Shown: positions 9,474-17,888 of the stretch, piece by piece
Numbering within the stretch: the first letter of the stretch is position 1
Layout of the letters: the number at the start of each line of letters is the position of its first letter
Source: Acidimicrobiia bacterium
Lineage (GTDB): Bacteria > Actinomycetota > Acidimicrobiia > Acidimicrobiales > CAIXPF01
Assembly: GCA_947476745.1 (NCBI GenBank)
Contig: CANJRG010000002.1
Coordinates: 62,001 to 126,000 of the forward strand
Reading direction: 5' to 3'
DNA: 64,000 nt
Position numbers and translations under genes: made by a program
Notes under the pieces: model-generated
Database searches by the model: none
Told to the model about the DNA's origin: nothing
Seen by the model: the letters and a program-made list of their open reading frames with translations, nothing else

Positions 9474-10127
9474 TCAGTCGGCTGTCGGAGCAGTCCGTGC
9501 CGGCACGAGCCCGGCGCGCGCTGCGGCGAGCGCCGTGGCCACCACCTGCTCCACCAGACCTGCCGGCACCGCCTGCTGCACGACGACCCAGCGATAGAGC
9601 AGCGGGCCGAGGATCAGCGACACCAGCAGCTCGGCATCGGTCAACGACGGCAGTCGCCCCTCGGCCACCGCCGCGGTCACCAACTCCAGCAACGGCCGCC
9701 GTCGGGCCCGAACCAGCCGGTCGTGCAGGCCGACCAGCGCCGGGTCGCGTTCGGTGGCGGCGAGCAGGTCGGGCAACAGCACCGACATCGGCGGGTTGCT
9801 GAGTCGATGGTTGATCGCAGTGGCCACAGCCAGCAGGTCCGCGTCGAGATCGCCCGTCGTCACCGGCAACTCGGGCGGCGGGATCGCCACCCAGGCGCCG
9901 GCCAGCAGGGCATCACGATTCGGCCATTACCGGTAGATGGTGGTCTTGGCCACGCCCGAACGTTCCGACACCGCGTCGATGGTGGTGGCGAACACCCCAC
10001 GCTCGACCATCAGCTCGAGGGCCGCCGCGAGCACGGCCCGGCGGGAACGCGGCACCCGGGGATCGCGCGGGCGATCGCCGTCGGCCCCGTTGGCGGCCCC
10101 GTTGGCGGCGGGCCGGGCGGGACACAT
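9474..10127 (-). pseudogene. TetR family regulator interrupted by an in-frame TAA
   Basis: From the ATG at 10127 the frame encodes a normal TetR helix-turn-helix (SRRAVLAAALELMVERGVFA, then SERSGVAKTTIYR). It stops at a TAA (9929-9927) and continues in the same frame with WPNRDALLAGAWVAIPPPEL and a full C-terminal domain to the TGA at 9474. Family members read TTIYR(H/Y)WPxR at this point, so the TAA replaces one residue and is a nonsense mutation, not a frameshift. The pieces are 66 and 150 residues. It is divergent from the OsmC gene, which it may once have controlled. A sequencing error cannot be ruled out. Confidence 0.8.
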
Positions 10128-10167
10128 GGCCCAGACCGTAGCCCCGGCCGGCGATGCGGTTTCGCCG

Positions 10168-10173
10168 TAGCGT
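10168..10173 (+). promoter_or_regulatory. Putative -10 element of a leaderless transcript
   Basis: TAGCGT ends 6 nt before the ATG at 10180. The spacing is ideal for a transcript starting at the start codon. Confidence 0.55.
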
Positions 10174-10179
10174 GGGCCC

Positions 10180-10635
10180 ATGCGCATCTTGCACCGCGAG
10201 ACCGTCACCGCGGCCCTCCGGGAGGGTCCGAACCCGCCCGAGGTCGACGTCGCCGCCGAAGGGCTGCAGGCGCTGCTCACCCTGCCGGTGAGCCTCGGCG
10301 GCGAGCCGCGGCTCGATTCGACCAACCCCGAGCAGCTGTTCGGCTCGGCCCTGTCGGGCTGCATGGTGTTCGCTCTGGAGCACACGCTGCGGCGCGTGCA
10401 CCGGCGCCCAGAGGACCTCCAGGGGCTGCGGGTGACCGCCGAGGTACGCATCGGCCGCGGCCCTGACCGCACCAACCAGCTCCAGGCAGATCTGTGGATC
10501 GACCTGCCGGCCGTCGGGCAGGACCGGGCCGAGGCCGTGTGCGCGGAAGCGACCCGCTACTGCCCCTTCCACCAGGCCATCAAGGGCAACGTCGAGACGA
10601 CCATGACCGTGACCGGGCAGCCCCCGACCGCCTGA
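10180..10635 (+). CDS. OsmC/Ohr family peroxidase-like protein
   Basis: 151 residues. The family reduces organic hydroperoxides using two cysteines. Both expected sites are visible: NPEQLFGSALSGCM (first Cys about residue 64) and RYCPFHQAIKGN (second Cys about residue 128). The motifs are closer to Ohr than to OsmC, but the alignment is too divergent to give a symbol. The C-terminal TMTVTG strand is typical. It lies divergent to the broken TetR gene, 52 bp between starts, so loss of that repressor could make it constitutive. Confidence 0.85.
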   Translation: MRILHRETVTAALREGPNPPEVDVAAEGLQALLTLPVSLGGEPRLDSTNPEQLFGSALSGCMVFALEHTLRRVHRRPEDLQGLRVTAEVRIGRGPDRTNQLQADLWIDLPAVGQDRAEAVCAEATRYCPFHQAIKGNVETTMTVTGQPPTA

Positions 10636-10647
10636 CGACCGGGACGG

Positions 10648-11781
10648 TCAGAGGCGGCCCTGGCCGAGATCCAGCCGGCCCCGGGCCACGTTCACCCGCA
10701 GCACGTCGCTCTCCCCCTCGGCGAGGCGCAACGTGCGCAGCCGTCGCATTACCTGCTCGAGCGGATGGCCCTCCACCAGGGCCTCGCCCCCGACCAGCTG
10801 GATCGCGCCGTCGACCACTTCGCCGGCCACCTCACTGGCGAACAGCTTGGCGGCGATGGATTCGTTGACCACGTTCTCCCCGGCGTCGGTGAGCCGCGCC
10901 GTCCGGTAGACCATGCTGCGCGCCGCGTACACCTTGACCTGCAGATCGCCGTAACGCAGGCGTGCCCGTTCATCGTCGCCGGGCCGCCGCCCGTCACGCC
11001 GTGGGGTGACGAGGTGCTCGGCCACCAGGGCCAGGACCCACATCGCGGTCCCCGTGCAGTCCGCGGCGATGGCCCGCCGCACGTCGCTGATGCGCTCGAG
11101 CGCCCGGCCTCGTCCCTCACCGGGGCGGCCGAGGGCGTGGCTGCGTGGCACCCGGACCTCCTCGAACGCGAACGCTGCATGGTGCGACCCGTCGAAGGAG
11201 GCGAAGCGCCGCAACATCCGCACCCCCGGCAGGTCGGTGTCCACCACCACCATGGCCGGGCCCTCGCCCTCCACCTCCACGGTGGCGGTGAGGAAGTCGG
11301 CGTCGGCCCCACCGGTGACGTAGGACTTCTGCCCGGTGATCACCAGCTCGTCGCCGTCGACACGGGCCCAGGTCGGGCGGGGCGCGTCGACCGGCTCGGT
11401 GAAGGCGAACCCGGCCCGCAGTTCGCCCGCGAGCAGCGGGCCGAGGTGCGTGCTGCGCAGGGGCTCGTCCACTCCTGCCAGGACCCCGGGGCCGTCGCCG
11501 AACACCCCGCGCACGCCGCCGCAGCCGGCCGCGGCGAGGGCCTCGCGCACCACCAGCAGGGTCAGCGCCGACGGCACAGCCCCGTCCTCGGCAGGCTGGG
11601 CCAGCCCGTGCAAGCCGGCCTGGCGGGACGCTGCGGCCACAGCCCGGCGGCGGGACCGCTCGTCGAGGGAGGCGTCGTCGCGCAGCGCCACCAGGTGGTC
11701 GTGCGCCAGGCGGGTCGCACGCTCGCGCCAGGCCAGCAGCTCGGGGTTCAGGAAGTCGGGCACGTCGGCAGTCTCGTCCAT
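10648..11781 (-). CDS. Acyl-CoA dehydrogenase family protein
   Basis: 377 residues from the ATG at 11781. It would oxidise an acyl-CoA to the 2-enoyl-CoA using FAD. The middle domain (FTEPVDAPRP... ITGQKSYVTGG) and the C-terminal four-helix domain ending DGAIQLVGGEAL... RLAEGESDVLR are recognisable. The Glu in LAEGES aligns with the usual catalytic base of the YEGT motif. The sequence is divergent from the other two acyl-CoA dehydrogenases in the window and the substrate is unknown. A 32-residue upstream extension is Pro/Arg-rich and unlikely. It is convergent with OsmC. Confidence 0.85.
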   Translation of the reverse strand: MDETADVPDFLNPELLAWRERATRLAHDHLVALRDDASLDERSRRRAVAAASRQAGLHGLAQPAEDGAVPSALTLLVVREALAAAGCGGVRGVFGDGPGVLAGVDEPLRSTHLGPLLAGELRAGFAFTEPVDAPRPTWARVDGDELVITGQKSYVTGGADADFLTATVEVEGEGPAMVVVDTDLPGVRMLRRFASFDGSHHAAFAFEEVRVPRSHALGRPGEGRGRALERISDVRRAIAADCTGTAMWVLALVAEHLVTPRRDGRRPGDDERARLRYGDLQVKVYAARSMVYRTARLTDAGENVVNESIAAKLFASEVAGEVVDGAIQLVGGEALVEGHPLEQVMRRLRTLRLAEGESDVLRVNVARGRLDLGQGRL

Positions 11782-11902
11782 CGGGCCGGACGCCGCCTGT
11801 CCGGTCACCGCCCCGGCACCACCCGGCCGTCGCGGTGCCGGGGTCCGGCTCGGCCGACACGCCGCCGGGCGTTCCATCGTGCGCGACCGGGCCCGCTCCG
11901 CG

Positions 11903-11908
11903 TAGCGT
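11903..11908 (+). promoter_or_regulatory. Putative -10 element of a leaderless transcript
   Basis: TAGCGT ends 8 nt before the GTG at 11917 of ilvE, with no Shine-Dalgarno sequence between them. Confidence 0.45.
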
Positions 11909-11916
11909 AGTCAGCA

Positions 11917-12945
11917 GTGACCTCTGCAACACCGATCCCCGACCCGCCCACCGCAGCCTTCGGCACCCTGTTCACCGCCACGATGTCGCACGTGCGCTTC
12001 GAGGACGGCGCATGGGGTGAACCCATCCTCGGTCCGGTGCAGCCTTTCTCCTTCCACCCCGCCGCCCACGTGCTGCACTACGGCAGCGCCTGCTTCGAGG
12101 GCCTCAAGGCCCACCGCGGTCTCGACAACGTGGTACGGATCTTCCGGGCCAAGGCACACGTCGCCCGTATGCGCCAGTCGGCCGAGGTGCTGTGCCTGCC
12201 GGCGCCGCCCGAGGACATGCTCGACACCATGATCCGCGAGGTCACCCGGGCGTCCGACGCCGAGGTCCCGGCCGCACCGGGCTCGCTCTACCTCCGTCCG
12301 ACCCTGGTCGGCACCGAGGAGAACGTCGGAGCCGCCGCAGCGCCCTCGGTGTCGGCCCTGTTGTTCGTGCTCGCCGGCCCGGTGGGCGACTACTTCTCCG
12401 GCGGGATCCGCCCGCTGGCCATCGACATCGAGATCGTGCAGCCCCGCACCACCCCGACCTTCGGTGTGGTGAAATCAGGCGCCAACTACGTGATGGCCCT
12501 GCGCCCCACCCTCGAGGCCAAGAAGAAGCTGGGCGTCGACCAGGTGCTGTTCGCTCCGGGCGGCATCGTGCAGGAGACCGGCGCTGCCAACTTCATGCTG
12601 ATCGACCGCGAGCGTGTGGTCACCCCGGCCTTGAACGACAACTTTCTGCACGGCGTCACTCGCGACTCGCTGCTGCGGCTCGCCGCCGACCTCGGCTTCG
12701 TCGTCGAGGAACGCGACGTGACCGTCGACGAGGTGATCGCCTGGGCTCGACGCTCCGACGGCGAGGCGGCGCTCACCGGCACCGCAGCGGTGCTCTCCCC
12801 TGTCGGCAGGCTGGTGTTCAAGGGCGAGTCGATCCCGGTTGGCGACGGCGGTATCGGCGAGCACTCGATGCGCCTGCGCAAGGCGCTGACCGACCTGCAC
12901 GTCGGCGCGGCACCCGACCCCTACGGCTGGCTGACCCTGCCCTGA
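11917..12945 (+). CDS. ilvE: Branched-chain amino acid aminotransferase
   Basis: 342 residues, a class IV PLP aminotransferase. It interconverts Val, Leu and Ile with their 2-oxo acids. The PLP Lys lies in FGVVKSGANY (K186), followed by the phosphate-binding region QETGAANFMLI and the C-terminal LTGTAAVLSPV. The N-terminal HYGSACFEGLKAH is the usual substrate-loop motif of IlvE. Length and motifs favour IlvE over D-amino-acid transaminase or aminodeoxychorismate lyase. The genes around it degrade acyl-CoAs, so a catabolic role for branched-chain amino acids is possible. Confidence 0.92.
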   Translation: MTSATPIPDPPTAAFGTLFTATMSHVRFEDGAWGEPILGPVQPFSFHPAAHVLHYGSACFEGLKAHRGLDNVVRIFRAKAHVARMRQSAEVLCLPAPPEDMLDTMIREVTRASDAEVPAAPGSLYLRPTLVGTEENVGAAAAPSVSALLFVLAGPVGDYFSGGIRPLAIDIEIVQPRTTPTFGVVKSGANYVMALRPTLEAKKKLGVDQVLFAPGGIVQETGAANFMLIDRERVVTPALNDNFLHGVTRDSLLRLAADLGFVVEERDVTVDEVIAWARRSDGEAALTGTAAVLSPVGRLVFKGESIPVGDGGIGEHSMRLRKALTDLHVGAAPDPYGWLTLP

Positions 12946-12964
12946 TTCCTGCGACCGTGGCGGC

Positions 12965-12983
12965 CCGGCCCGCCGCGGGCCGG
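12965..12983 (+). terminator. GC-rich hairpin after ilvE
   Basis: Arms CCGGCCCG (12965-12972) and CGGGCCGG (12976-12983) with a 3-nt loop, 20 nt after the ilvE stop. No T-tract follows. It may end the ilvE transcript or attenuate read-through into the CoA-transferase gene. Confidence 0.5.
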
Positions 12984-13009
12984 CGCTTCCCTCACCGTGA
13001 GGTGGCCCG

Positions 13010-15448
13010 ATGCTGGCTCCATACCGAGTTCTCGACCTGACCGACGACCGCGGTCAGTTGGCCGGCCAACTGCTGGCGTTCCTCGGGGCCGAGGTGATCC
13101 TGGTCGAACCGCCTGGCGGGTCGGCCGCCCGGAGGGTCGGCCCGTTCGCCGTCGACCGGGAACGGCCCGACGGCGAGTCCTCGCTGTTCTTCTGGAGTTA
13201 CAACCGGGGCAAGCGCTCGGTGGTCCTCGACCTCGAGCACGAACACGGCCGCCAACAACTCCGCACGCTCGTCGCCGGGGCCGACATCCTGATCGAGTCC
13301 TTCGGTCCAGGTGGCCTGGCGGAGCTGGGGCTGTCGCCCGAGGAGCTGGCCCGGCTGAACCCGGCGCTCATCGTGGCGTCGATCAGCCCGTTCGGGGCCG
13401 ACGGGCCGAAGGCCCACTGGCAGGCCACCGACCTCACCGTGGTCGCCGCCGGCGGCCAGATGAGCCTCACCGGCGACGACGACCGATCCCCGGTGCGCGT
13501 CAGCGTCCCCCAGGCCTTCCACCACGCTGCGGCCGATGCCGCCGGCGCCGTCCTGCTCGCCTTGTACGAACGTCAGCACCACTCGGGCACCGGCCAGCAC
13601 ATCGACCTGTCCGCCCAGCAGTCGGTCATCCAGGCCGCACAGTCGATGATGCTGGCGGCACCGCTGAACGCCAGCCTGCTGACCCGGGTGGCCGGCGGGG
13701 TGAAGGTCGGGCCGATCCACATCCAGCTCATGTGGCCCTGCGCCGATGGGTACGTCTCAGTCACCCTGCTCTTCGGCGCCGCCATCGCGCCATTCACCCG
13801 CAACCTGGTGCAGTGGGTCTTCGACGAGGGCTTCCTCGACGAGGCCCAACGCGACCGCGACTGGGTCAACTTCGCCACCGCGCTGTTCACCCAGGCCGAG
13901 GCCGTGGCGTTCTACGAGCGGCTCAAGGCCGACCTCGGCCGGTTCCTGCTGACCAAGACCGCCCAGGAGCTGCTCGACGCGGCCTTCGCCCGTCGCCTGC
14001 TCATCACCCCGGTGACCACCACCGCGGATGTCCTGGCCAGCCCGCAACTCGAGGCCCGCGAGTTCTGGCAGGACGTCACCCACGACGACGGCACCACCGT
14101 GCGGTACCCCGGTGCGCTGGCCAAGCTGAGCGCCACCCCGCTCCCGACCCTGGCCCCCGCACCGGCGTTGGGGCGCGACACCGACGCCGTGCTGGACGCA
14201 CCCGCCCGCCGGCCGGCCCTCGCCGCGGTCACCCCGGACCCGCAACGACGCGGCGGTGCCCTCGACGGGCTCAAGGTGCTCGACCTGATGTGGGTCATGG
14301 CCGGGCCCGCGACGAGCCGGGTGCTGGCCGACTACGGCGCCACCGTGGTCCGAGTGGAGTCCTCCAACCGGATCGACACGGCCCGGACCCTGCAACCGTT
14401 CCGGGACAACGGCAACGGCCCCGACGACTCGGGCCTGTTCAACAACATGAATGCCGGCAAGCTCGGCCTGGCCCTCGACCTGTCCAAGCCCGGTGCTCGT
14501 GACGTCGTCCTCGACCTGGTTCGCTGGGCCGATGTCGTCCTCGAGTCGTTCTCGCCGCGGGCCATGAAGGGCTGGGGGCTCGACTACGAGACCCTGCGAC
14601 AGGTCAAGCCCGACCTGATCATGGCCTCGACATGCCTGATGGGCCAGAGCGGCCCATGGACCGGGCTGGCCGGCTTCGGCACCATGGCCGCGGCGATCAG
14701 CGGGTTCTTCAACGTCGCCGGCTGGCCCGACCGGGCGCCGTGCGGCCCCTTCGGCGCGTACACCGACTACGTCGCCCCCAAGCTGCTGCTGCCGGTGCTG
14801 CTGGCCGCCCTCGAGCACCGCAGGGCCACCGGCGAGGGCCAGTACATCGATCTCGCCCAGGGAGAGGCCTCGTTGCAGCTGCTGGCGCCCGCCCTGCTCG
14901 ACGGCAGCCTCAACGGCCGGCCCACCGAGCGAGCGGGCAACGACGACCCGGTGTACGCCCCACACGGCGTCTATCCCTGCCGGGGTACGGACCGGTGGGT
15001 GGCGGTCGCGGTCATCGACGACGACGCCTGGCAGGCGTTGTGCAGCCTGGTCGGCCGGCCGGCGCTCGCCGGGCTCGACTATGCCGCCCGCCGGGACCGC
15101 CGTCGCGAGCTCGACACGGTGATCGTCGCTTGGACCGAAGGTCTCGATGCCGAGGTCGCCCAGGAACGGCTCCAGGCAGCCGGCGTTGCGGCACACCAGG
15201 TGCAGAACTCGCACGAGTGCGCGGCCGACGCGCAGTTGGCCCATCGCGGCCACTTCGTCACCGTCGCCCATGCCGCGCAGGGCAGCACCGTGATCGAGGG
15301 CAGCCGGTTCCGGTTGTCGCGCACCCCGTCCTCGACGACCCGTGGCGGCCCGGTCTTCGGCGAGCACTCCTTCGAGGTGCTCACCGACCTGCTCGGCTAC
15401 GACCCCGACCGCATCGCCGAGTTGGCGGTGGCCGAGCTGCTCGAGTGA
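13010..15448 (+). CDS. Two-domain CaiB/BaiF family CoA-transferase
   Basis: 812 residues, about twice the usual 400. It holds two class III CoA-transferase units in tandem: about 1-400 and 415-812, each opening with the family's nucleotide-binding start (YRVLDLTDD... and LKVLDLMWVMAGPATSRVLA). The class III enzymes use an Asp to form an enzyme-linked CoA thioester. At that position unit 1 has Gln (GQHIDLSAQQ, Q204) and unit 2 has Glu (GQYIDLAQGE, E619). Unit 1 is therefore probably structural and unit 2 possibly active. Natural class III enzymes are interlocked dimers, so the fusion may be a pseudo-dimer. Acid substrate unknown. Confidence 0.88.
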   Translation: MLAPYRVLDLTDDRGQLAGQLLAFLGAEVILVEPPGGSAARRVGPFAVDRERPDGESSLFFWSYNRGKRSVVLDLEHEHGRQQLRTLVAGADILIESFGPGGLAELGLSPEELARLNPALIVASISPFGADGPKAHWQATDLTVVAAGGQMSLTGDDDRSPVRVSVPQAFHHAAADAAGAVLLALYERQHHSGTGQHIDLSAQQSVIQAAQSMMLAAPLNASLLTRVAGGVKVGPIHIQLMWPCADGYVSVTLLFGAAIAPFTRNLVQWVFDEGFLDEAQRDRDWVNFATALFTQAEAVAFYERLKADLGRFLLTKTAQELLDAAFARRLLITPVTTTADVLASPQLEAREFWQDVTHDDGTTVRYPGALAKLSATPLPTLAPAPALGRDTDAVLDAPARRPALAAVTPDPQRRGGALDGLKVLDLMWVMAGPATSRVLADYGATVVRVESSNRIDTARTLQPFRDNGNGPDDSGLFNNMNAGKLGLALDLSKPGARDVVLDLVRWADVVLESFSPRAMKGWGLDYETLRQVKPDLIMASTCLMGQSGPWTGLAGFGTMAAAISGFFNVAGWPDRAPCGPFGAYTDYVAPKLLLPVLLAALEHRRATGEGQYIDLAQGEASLQLLAPALLDGSLNGRPTERAGNDDPVYAPHGVYPCRGTDRWVAVAVIDDDAWQALCSLVGRPALAGLDYAARRDRRRELDTVIVAWTEGLDAEVAQERLQAAGVAAHQVQNSHECAADAQLAHRGHFVTVAHAAQGSTVIEGSRFRLSRTPSSTTRGGPVFGEHSFEVLTDLLGYDPDRIAELAVAELLE

Positions 15449-15464
15449 GTCGGCCGCCCGAACG

Positions 15465-16556
15465 TCAGTCGACCACCGCCACCGGTGCCCCGTCGGGCAG
15501 CTCGCGATAGAGGAACGCGGCGTCGGCGTCGTCCATGCGAACACAGCCATGGGACACGCCGTAGGACCCCAACGGCGTCCACAACCGCACGTCACGGTCG
15601 CCCACCCAGGGGATGCCGTGGAAACCGACGCCGCCGTTGAACACCGTGAAGTAGTCCATGTGGACGTCGGTGTTGGTTTCCGACGTCCCGACCCGGATCC
15701 GTTCCTGCACGGCGAACGCGCCCGTCGGGGTCTCGGTTCCCTCGCCACCGGTCGAGACCGGGAACAGGGCGATGACCCGGCCGGCGGCGTTGGCCACGTA
15801 CACCCGCTGTTCGGACAGATCGACCAGCGCAGCCGCCGGTAACCGGTCCGCGGGTGTGGCGACGGCCGCCTGCAGGGCGGCGACGGTAGGGCCGTCGACC
15901 AGACCGGTGGCCGGAAGCCCGGCGGCGCGTTGCACCCGCCACAGCGCCGCCATGGTCGCAGGGTCCGACGCAGCGTCGGTACGCTCGCCGGTGTCGGTGG
16001 CCACTGCCAGGCCCCACAACAGGCGGCGGATGAGCGGCTGCAATACCGGATCGGGCGGCTGCGCTGCGGCGTCGACCGCATCGATCGCACCGGGGAACTC
16101 CGCCGGCCACGACGACGCCAGGCGCGAACCCACCACTATCACCGACTCGGCGCCGACACCGGAACCGGAACCGGCATCGGCATCGGCATCGGTACCGGTC
16201 GCGGTCGCGGTCGCGGTCGCGGTCGCGGTCGCGGTCGCGCCGGGAGACCCGACACCGGCACGGCCGACAACGGCGGCAGCTGCGGGCCCGGGCACCGACG
16301 AGGCGAAACCAGCGTGGGACGGTCCGCCCGGACGCAGCGCGAACGGGGCAGCCAATCCCCAGCCAACCCCATCGACAGCGTCGGAGGGGTGGGCCGACCG
16401 CGGCCCGGCGTCGCTCGTCCCCGGCGCCGTGCGCTCGGGCACCACCCGTTCCACAGTCGGGCCCGACGCCGCCGGGCCGCAGGCGGCCACCACCACGACG
16501 GCGATCGAGAACGCGCCGATGACCCTCGCGGATCTGGTGGCGGAACTCCGGCGCAT
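15465..16556 (-). CDS. L,D-transpeptidase lipoprotein with repeat linker
   Basis: 363 residues. A lipobox-like signal (VVVVAACG, about residues 20-27) precedes a long low-complexity linker. A peptidoglycan-binding-like helical region (about 200-235, LWRVQRAAGLPATGLVDGPT) is followed by the YkuD domain. The catalytic motif is SHGCVRM (Cys about 338), with the upstream His in VGFHGIPW. It would form 3-3 crosslinks in the cell wall outside the membrane. The linker contains (Ala-Thr)7, (Asp-Ala)3 and (Gly-Ser)2, encoded by hexanucleotide repeats. ATG at 16556 is preferred; one at 16589 is an alternative. Confidence 0.88.
   Translation of the reverse strand: MRRSSATRSARVIGAFSIAVVVVAACGPAASGPTVERVVPERTAPGTSDAGPRSAHPSDAVDGVGWGLAAPFALRPGGPSHAGFASSVPGPAAAAVVGRAGVGSPGATATATATATATATGTDADADAGSGSGVGAESVIVVGSRLASSWPAEFPGAIDAVDAAAQPPDPVLQPLIRRLLWGLAVATDTGERTDAASDPATMAALWRVQRAAGLPATGLVDGPTVAALQAAVATPADRLPAAALVDLSEQRVYVANAAGRVIALFPVSTGGEGTETPTGAFAVQERIRVGTSETNTDVHMDYFTVFNGGVGFHGIPWVGDRDVRLWTPLGSYGVSHGCVRMDDADAAFLYRELPDGAPVAVVD
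16161..16238. repeat. Hexanucleotide microsatellite in the L,D-transpeptidase linker
   Basis: Thirteen 6-bp units of pattern GGNNNC: GGAACC x2, GGCATC x3, GGTACC x1 and GGTCGC x7, in frame with the coding strand. They encode Gly-Ser, Asp-Ala, Gly-Thr and Ala-Thr dipeptides. The seven perfect GGTCGC copies (16197-16238) are expected to be length-variable by slippage without a frameshift. Confidence 0.9.
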
Positions 16557-16683
16557 CGGCGCCTCTATCGGCGCTCGGCGCCCGCGCATTGAGGCCGACC
16601 GACCCTGAACGGCCCAGACCGACCCGAACAGAGCCCGACCGGGCTGAACAAGCGGAGCCGGGTCGCGAGCGAGGCAGCGTCGG

Positions 16684-16689
16684 TAGGCT
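16684..16689 (+). promoter_or_regulatory. Putative -10 element of a leaderless transcript
   Basis: TAGGCT ends 8 nt before the ATG at 16698 of the P450 gene. Confidence 0.45.
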
Positions 16690-16697
16690 CCGTCGGT

Positions 16698-17888
16698 ATG
16701 GCACCGCCCATCGACCTGCTCTCGCCGTCGGCCTTCCGGGGCAGCCAGCCCCACGAGCAGTTCGCCTGGCTGCGCGAACACGACCCGGTCCACCGTCATA
16801 CCGAGCCGGACGGTTCCGGGTTCTGGGCGCTGACCCGCTACGAGGACGTGCGCGCCGTGGGCCGCGACCCCGAGCGGTTCTCCTCCCAGCCCACGATCAT
16901 GATCGACGACCCCCGGCCGGGCGGCACCTTCGGCGACCACCGGATGATGCTGATGGCCGACCCCCCGCTGCACACCCGTATGCGGCGACTGCTCAGCCGC
17001 GAGTTCACCCCCCGAGCGGCCGAGGCGCTGCGCGGCCGTATCGCCGAGCTGGCTACTGGCATCGTCGACGCCGTCGCCGGCCGCGACCGGTGCGACCTGG
17101 TAGGCGACATCGCCGGGGAGATGCCCAGCTTCGTGATCGCCGAACTGCTCGGTATCCCCCTCGAGGACGGACGCCGCCTCTACGCCTGCACCGAAGCGCT
17201 GCACTCGGTCCGAGGCCACAACCGCTCAGCGCAGGCCGCGGCCTTCGAGGAGATGTTCGGCTACAGCCAGAAGGTCTGGCGGGAGAAGTCGGCCGATCCC
17301 GGCGAGGATCTGTCGTCGCTGCTGATCGCCGGGGAGATCGACGGCGTCGCGCAGGACCACATCGACTTCTTCCTGTGGTTCCTGCTCCTGGTCGACGCCG
17401 GGGGTGACACCACCCGCAACCTGGTGGGCGGCGGCATACTGGCCCTGTTCGAGCACCCCGAGCAACGGGCGTGGCTGACCGAGGACCTCGAGGCTCGTCT
17501 GCCCACCGCCATCGAGGAACTGCTGCGGTGGGTCAGCCCGGTCATCTACATGCGCCGCACCGTCACCGTCGATACCGTACTGAACAGTACGTCGCTGGGG
17601 GCAGGAGACAAGGTCGTCATGTACTACGGCGCCGCCAACCGAGACCCAACGGTCTTCGCCGACGCCGACCAGCTCCGCCTCGACCGGACCCCGAACCCCC
17701 ACGTGGCCTTCGGCGGCGGGGGCCCGCATTTCTGTCTCGGCGCCCATCTCGCCCGGGTCGAGATCGCCTGCCTGTTACAGGAGTTGCTGGTCCGCTGCCC
17801 CGATCTGACCCCTGTCGGGCCGGCCGAGTGGCCCGACTCCAACTTCATCTACGGGCCGCGGACCCTACCGGTGCGGCTGCGCCGGTAG
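16698..17888 (+). CDS. Cytochrome P450 (CYP)
   Basis: 396 residues, the normal size of a soluble bacterial P450. It would hydroxylate a hydrophobic substrate using O2 and electrons from a ferredoxin. Present are the I-helix oxygen motif AGGDTT (234-239), the ExxR motif (EELLR, about 273-277) and the haem-binding loop FGGGGPHFCLGAHLAR with the Cys ligand at 346. The style resembles mycobacterial CYPs acting on steroids and fatty acids (CYP125/142-like), but the substrate is not determined. No ferredoxin gene is adjacent. Its last 24 bp overlap the convergent MFS gene. Confidence 0.94.
   Translation: MAPPIDLLSPSAFRGSQPHEQFAWLREHDPVHRHTEPDGSGFWALTRYEDVRAVGRDPERFSSQPTIMIDDPRPGGTFGDHRMMLMADPPLHTRMRRLLSREFTPRAAEALRGRIAELATGIVDAVAGRDRCDLVGDIAGEMPSFVIAELLGIPLEDGRRLYACTEALHSVRGHNRSAQAAAFEEMFGYSQKVWREKSADPGEDLSSLLIAGEIDGVAQDHIDFFLWFLLLVDAGGDTTRNLVGGGILALFEHPEQRAWLTEDLEARLPTAIEELLRWVSPVIYMRRTVTVDTVLNSTSLGAGDKVVMYYGAANRDPTVFADADQLRLDRTPNPHVAFGGGGPHFCLGAHLARVEIACLLQELLVRCPDLTPVGPAEWPDSNFIYGPRTLPVRLRR

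Noticed and set aside
9927-9929. Programmed recoding of the TAA in the TetR gene
   Set aside because: TAA is not used for selenocysteine or pyrrolysine, and no slippery site or stem-loop follows. A simple nonsense mutation is the better explanation.
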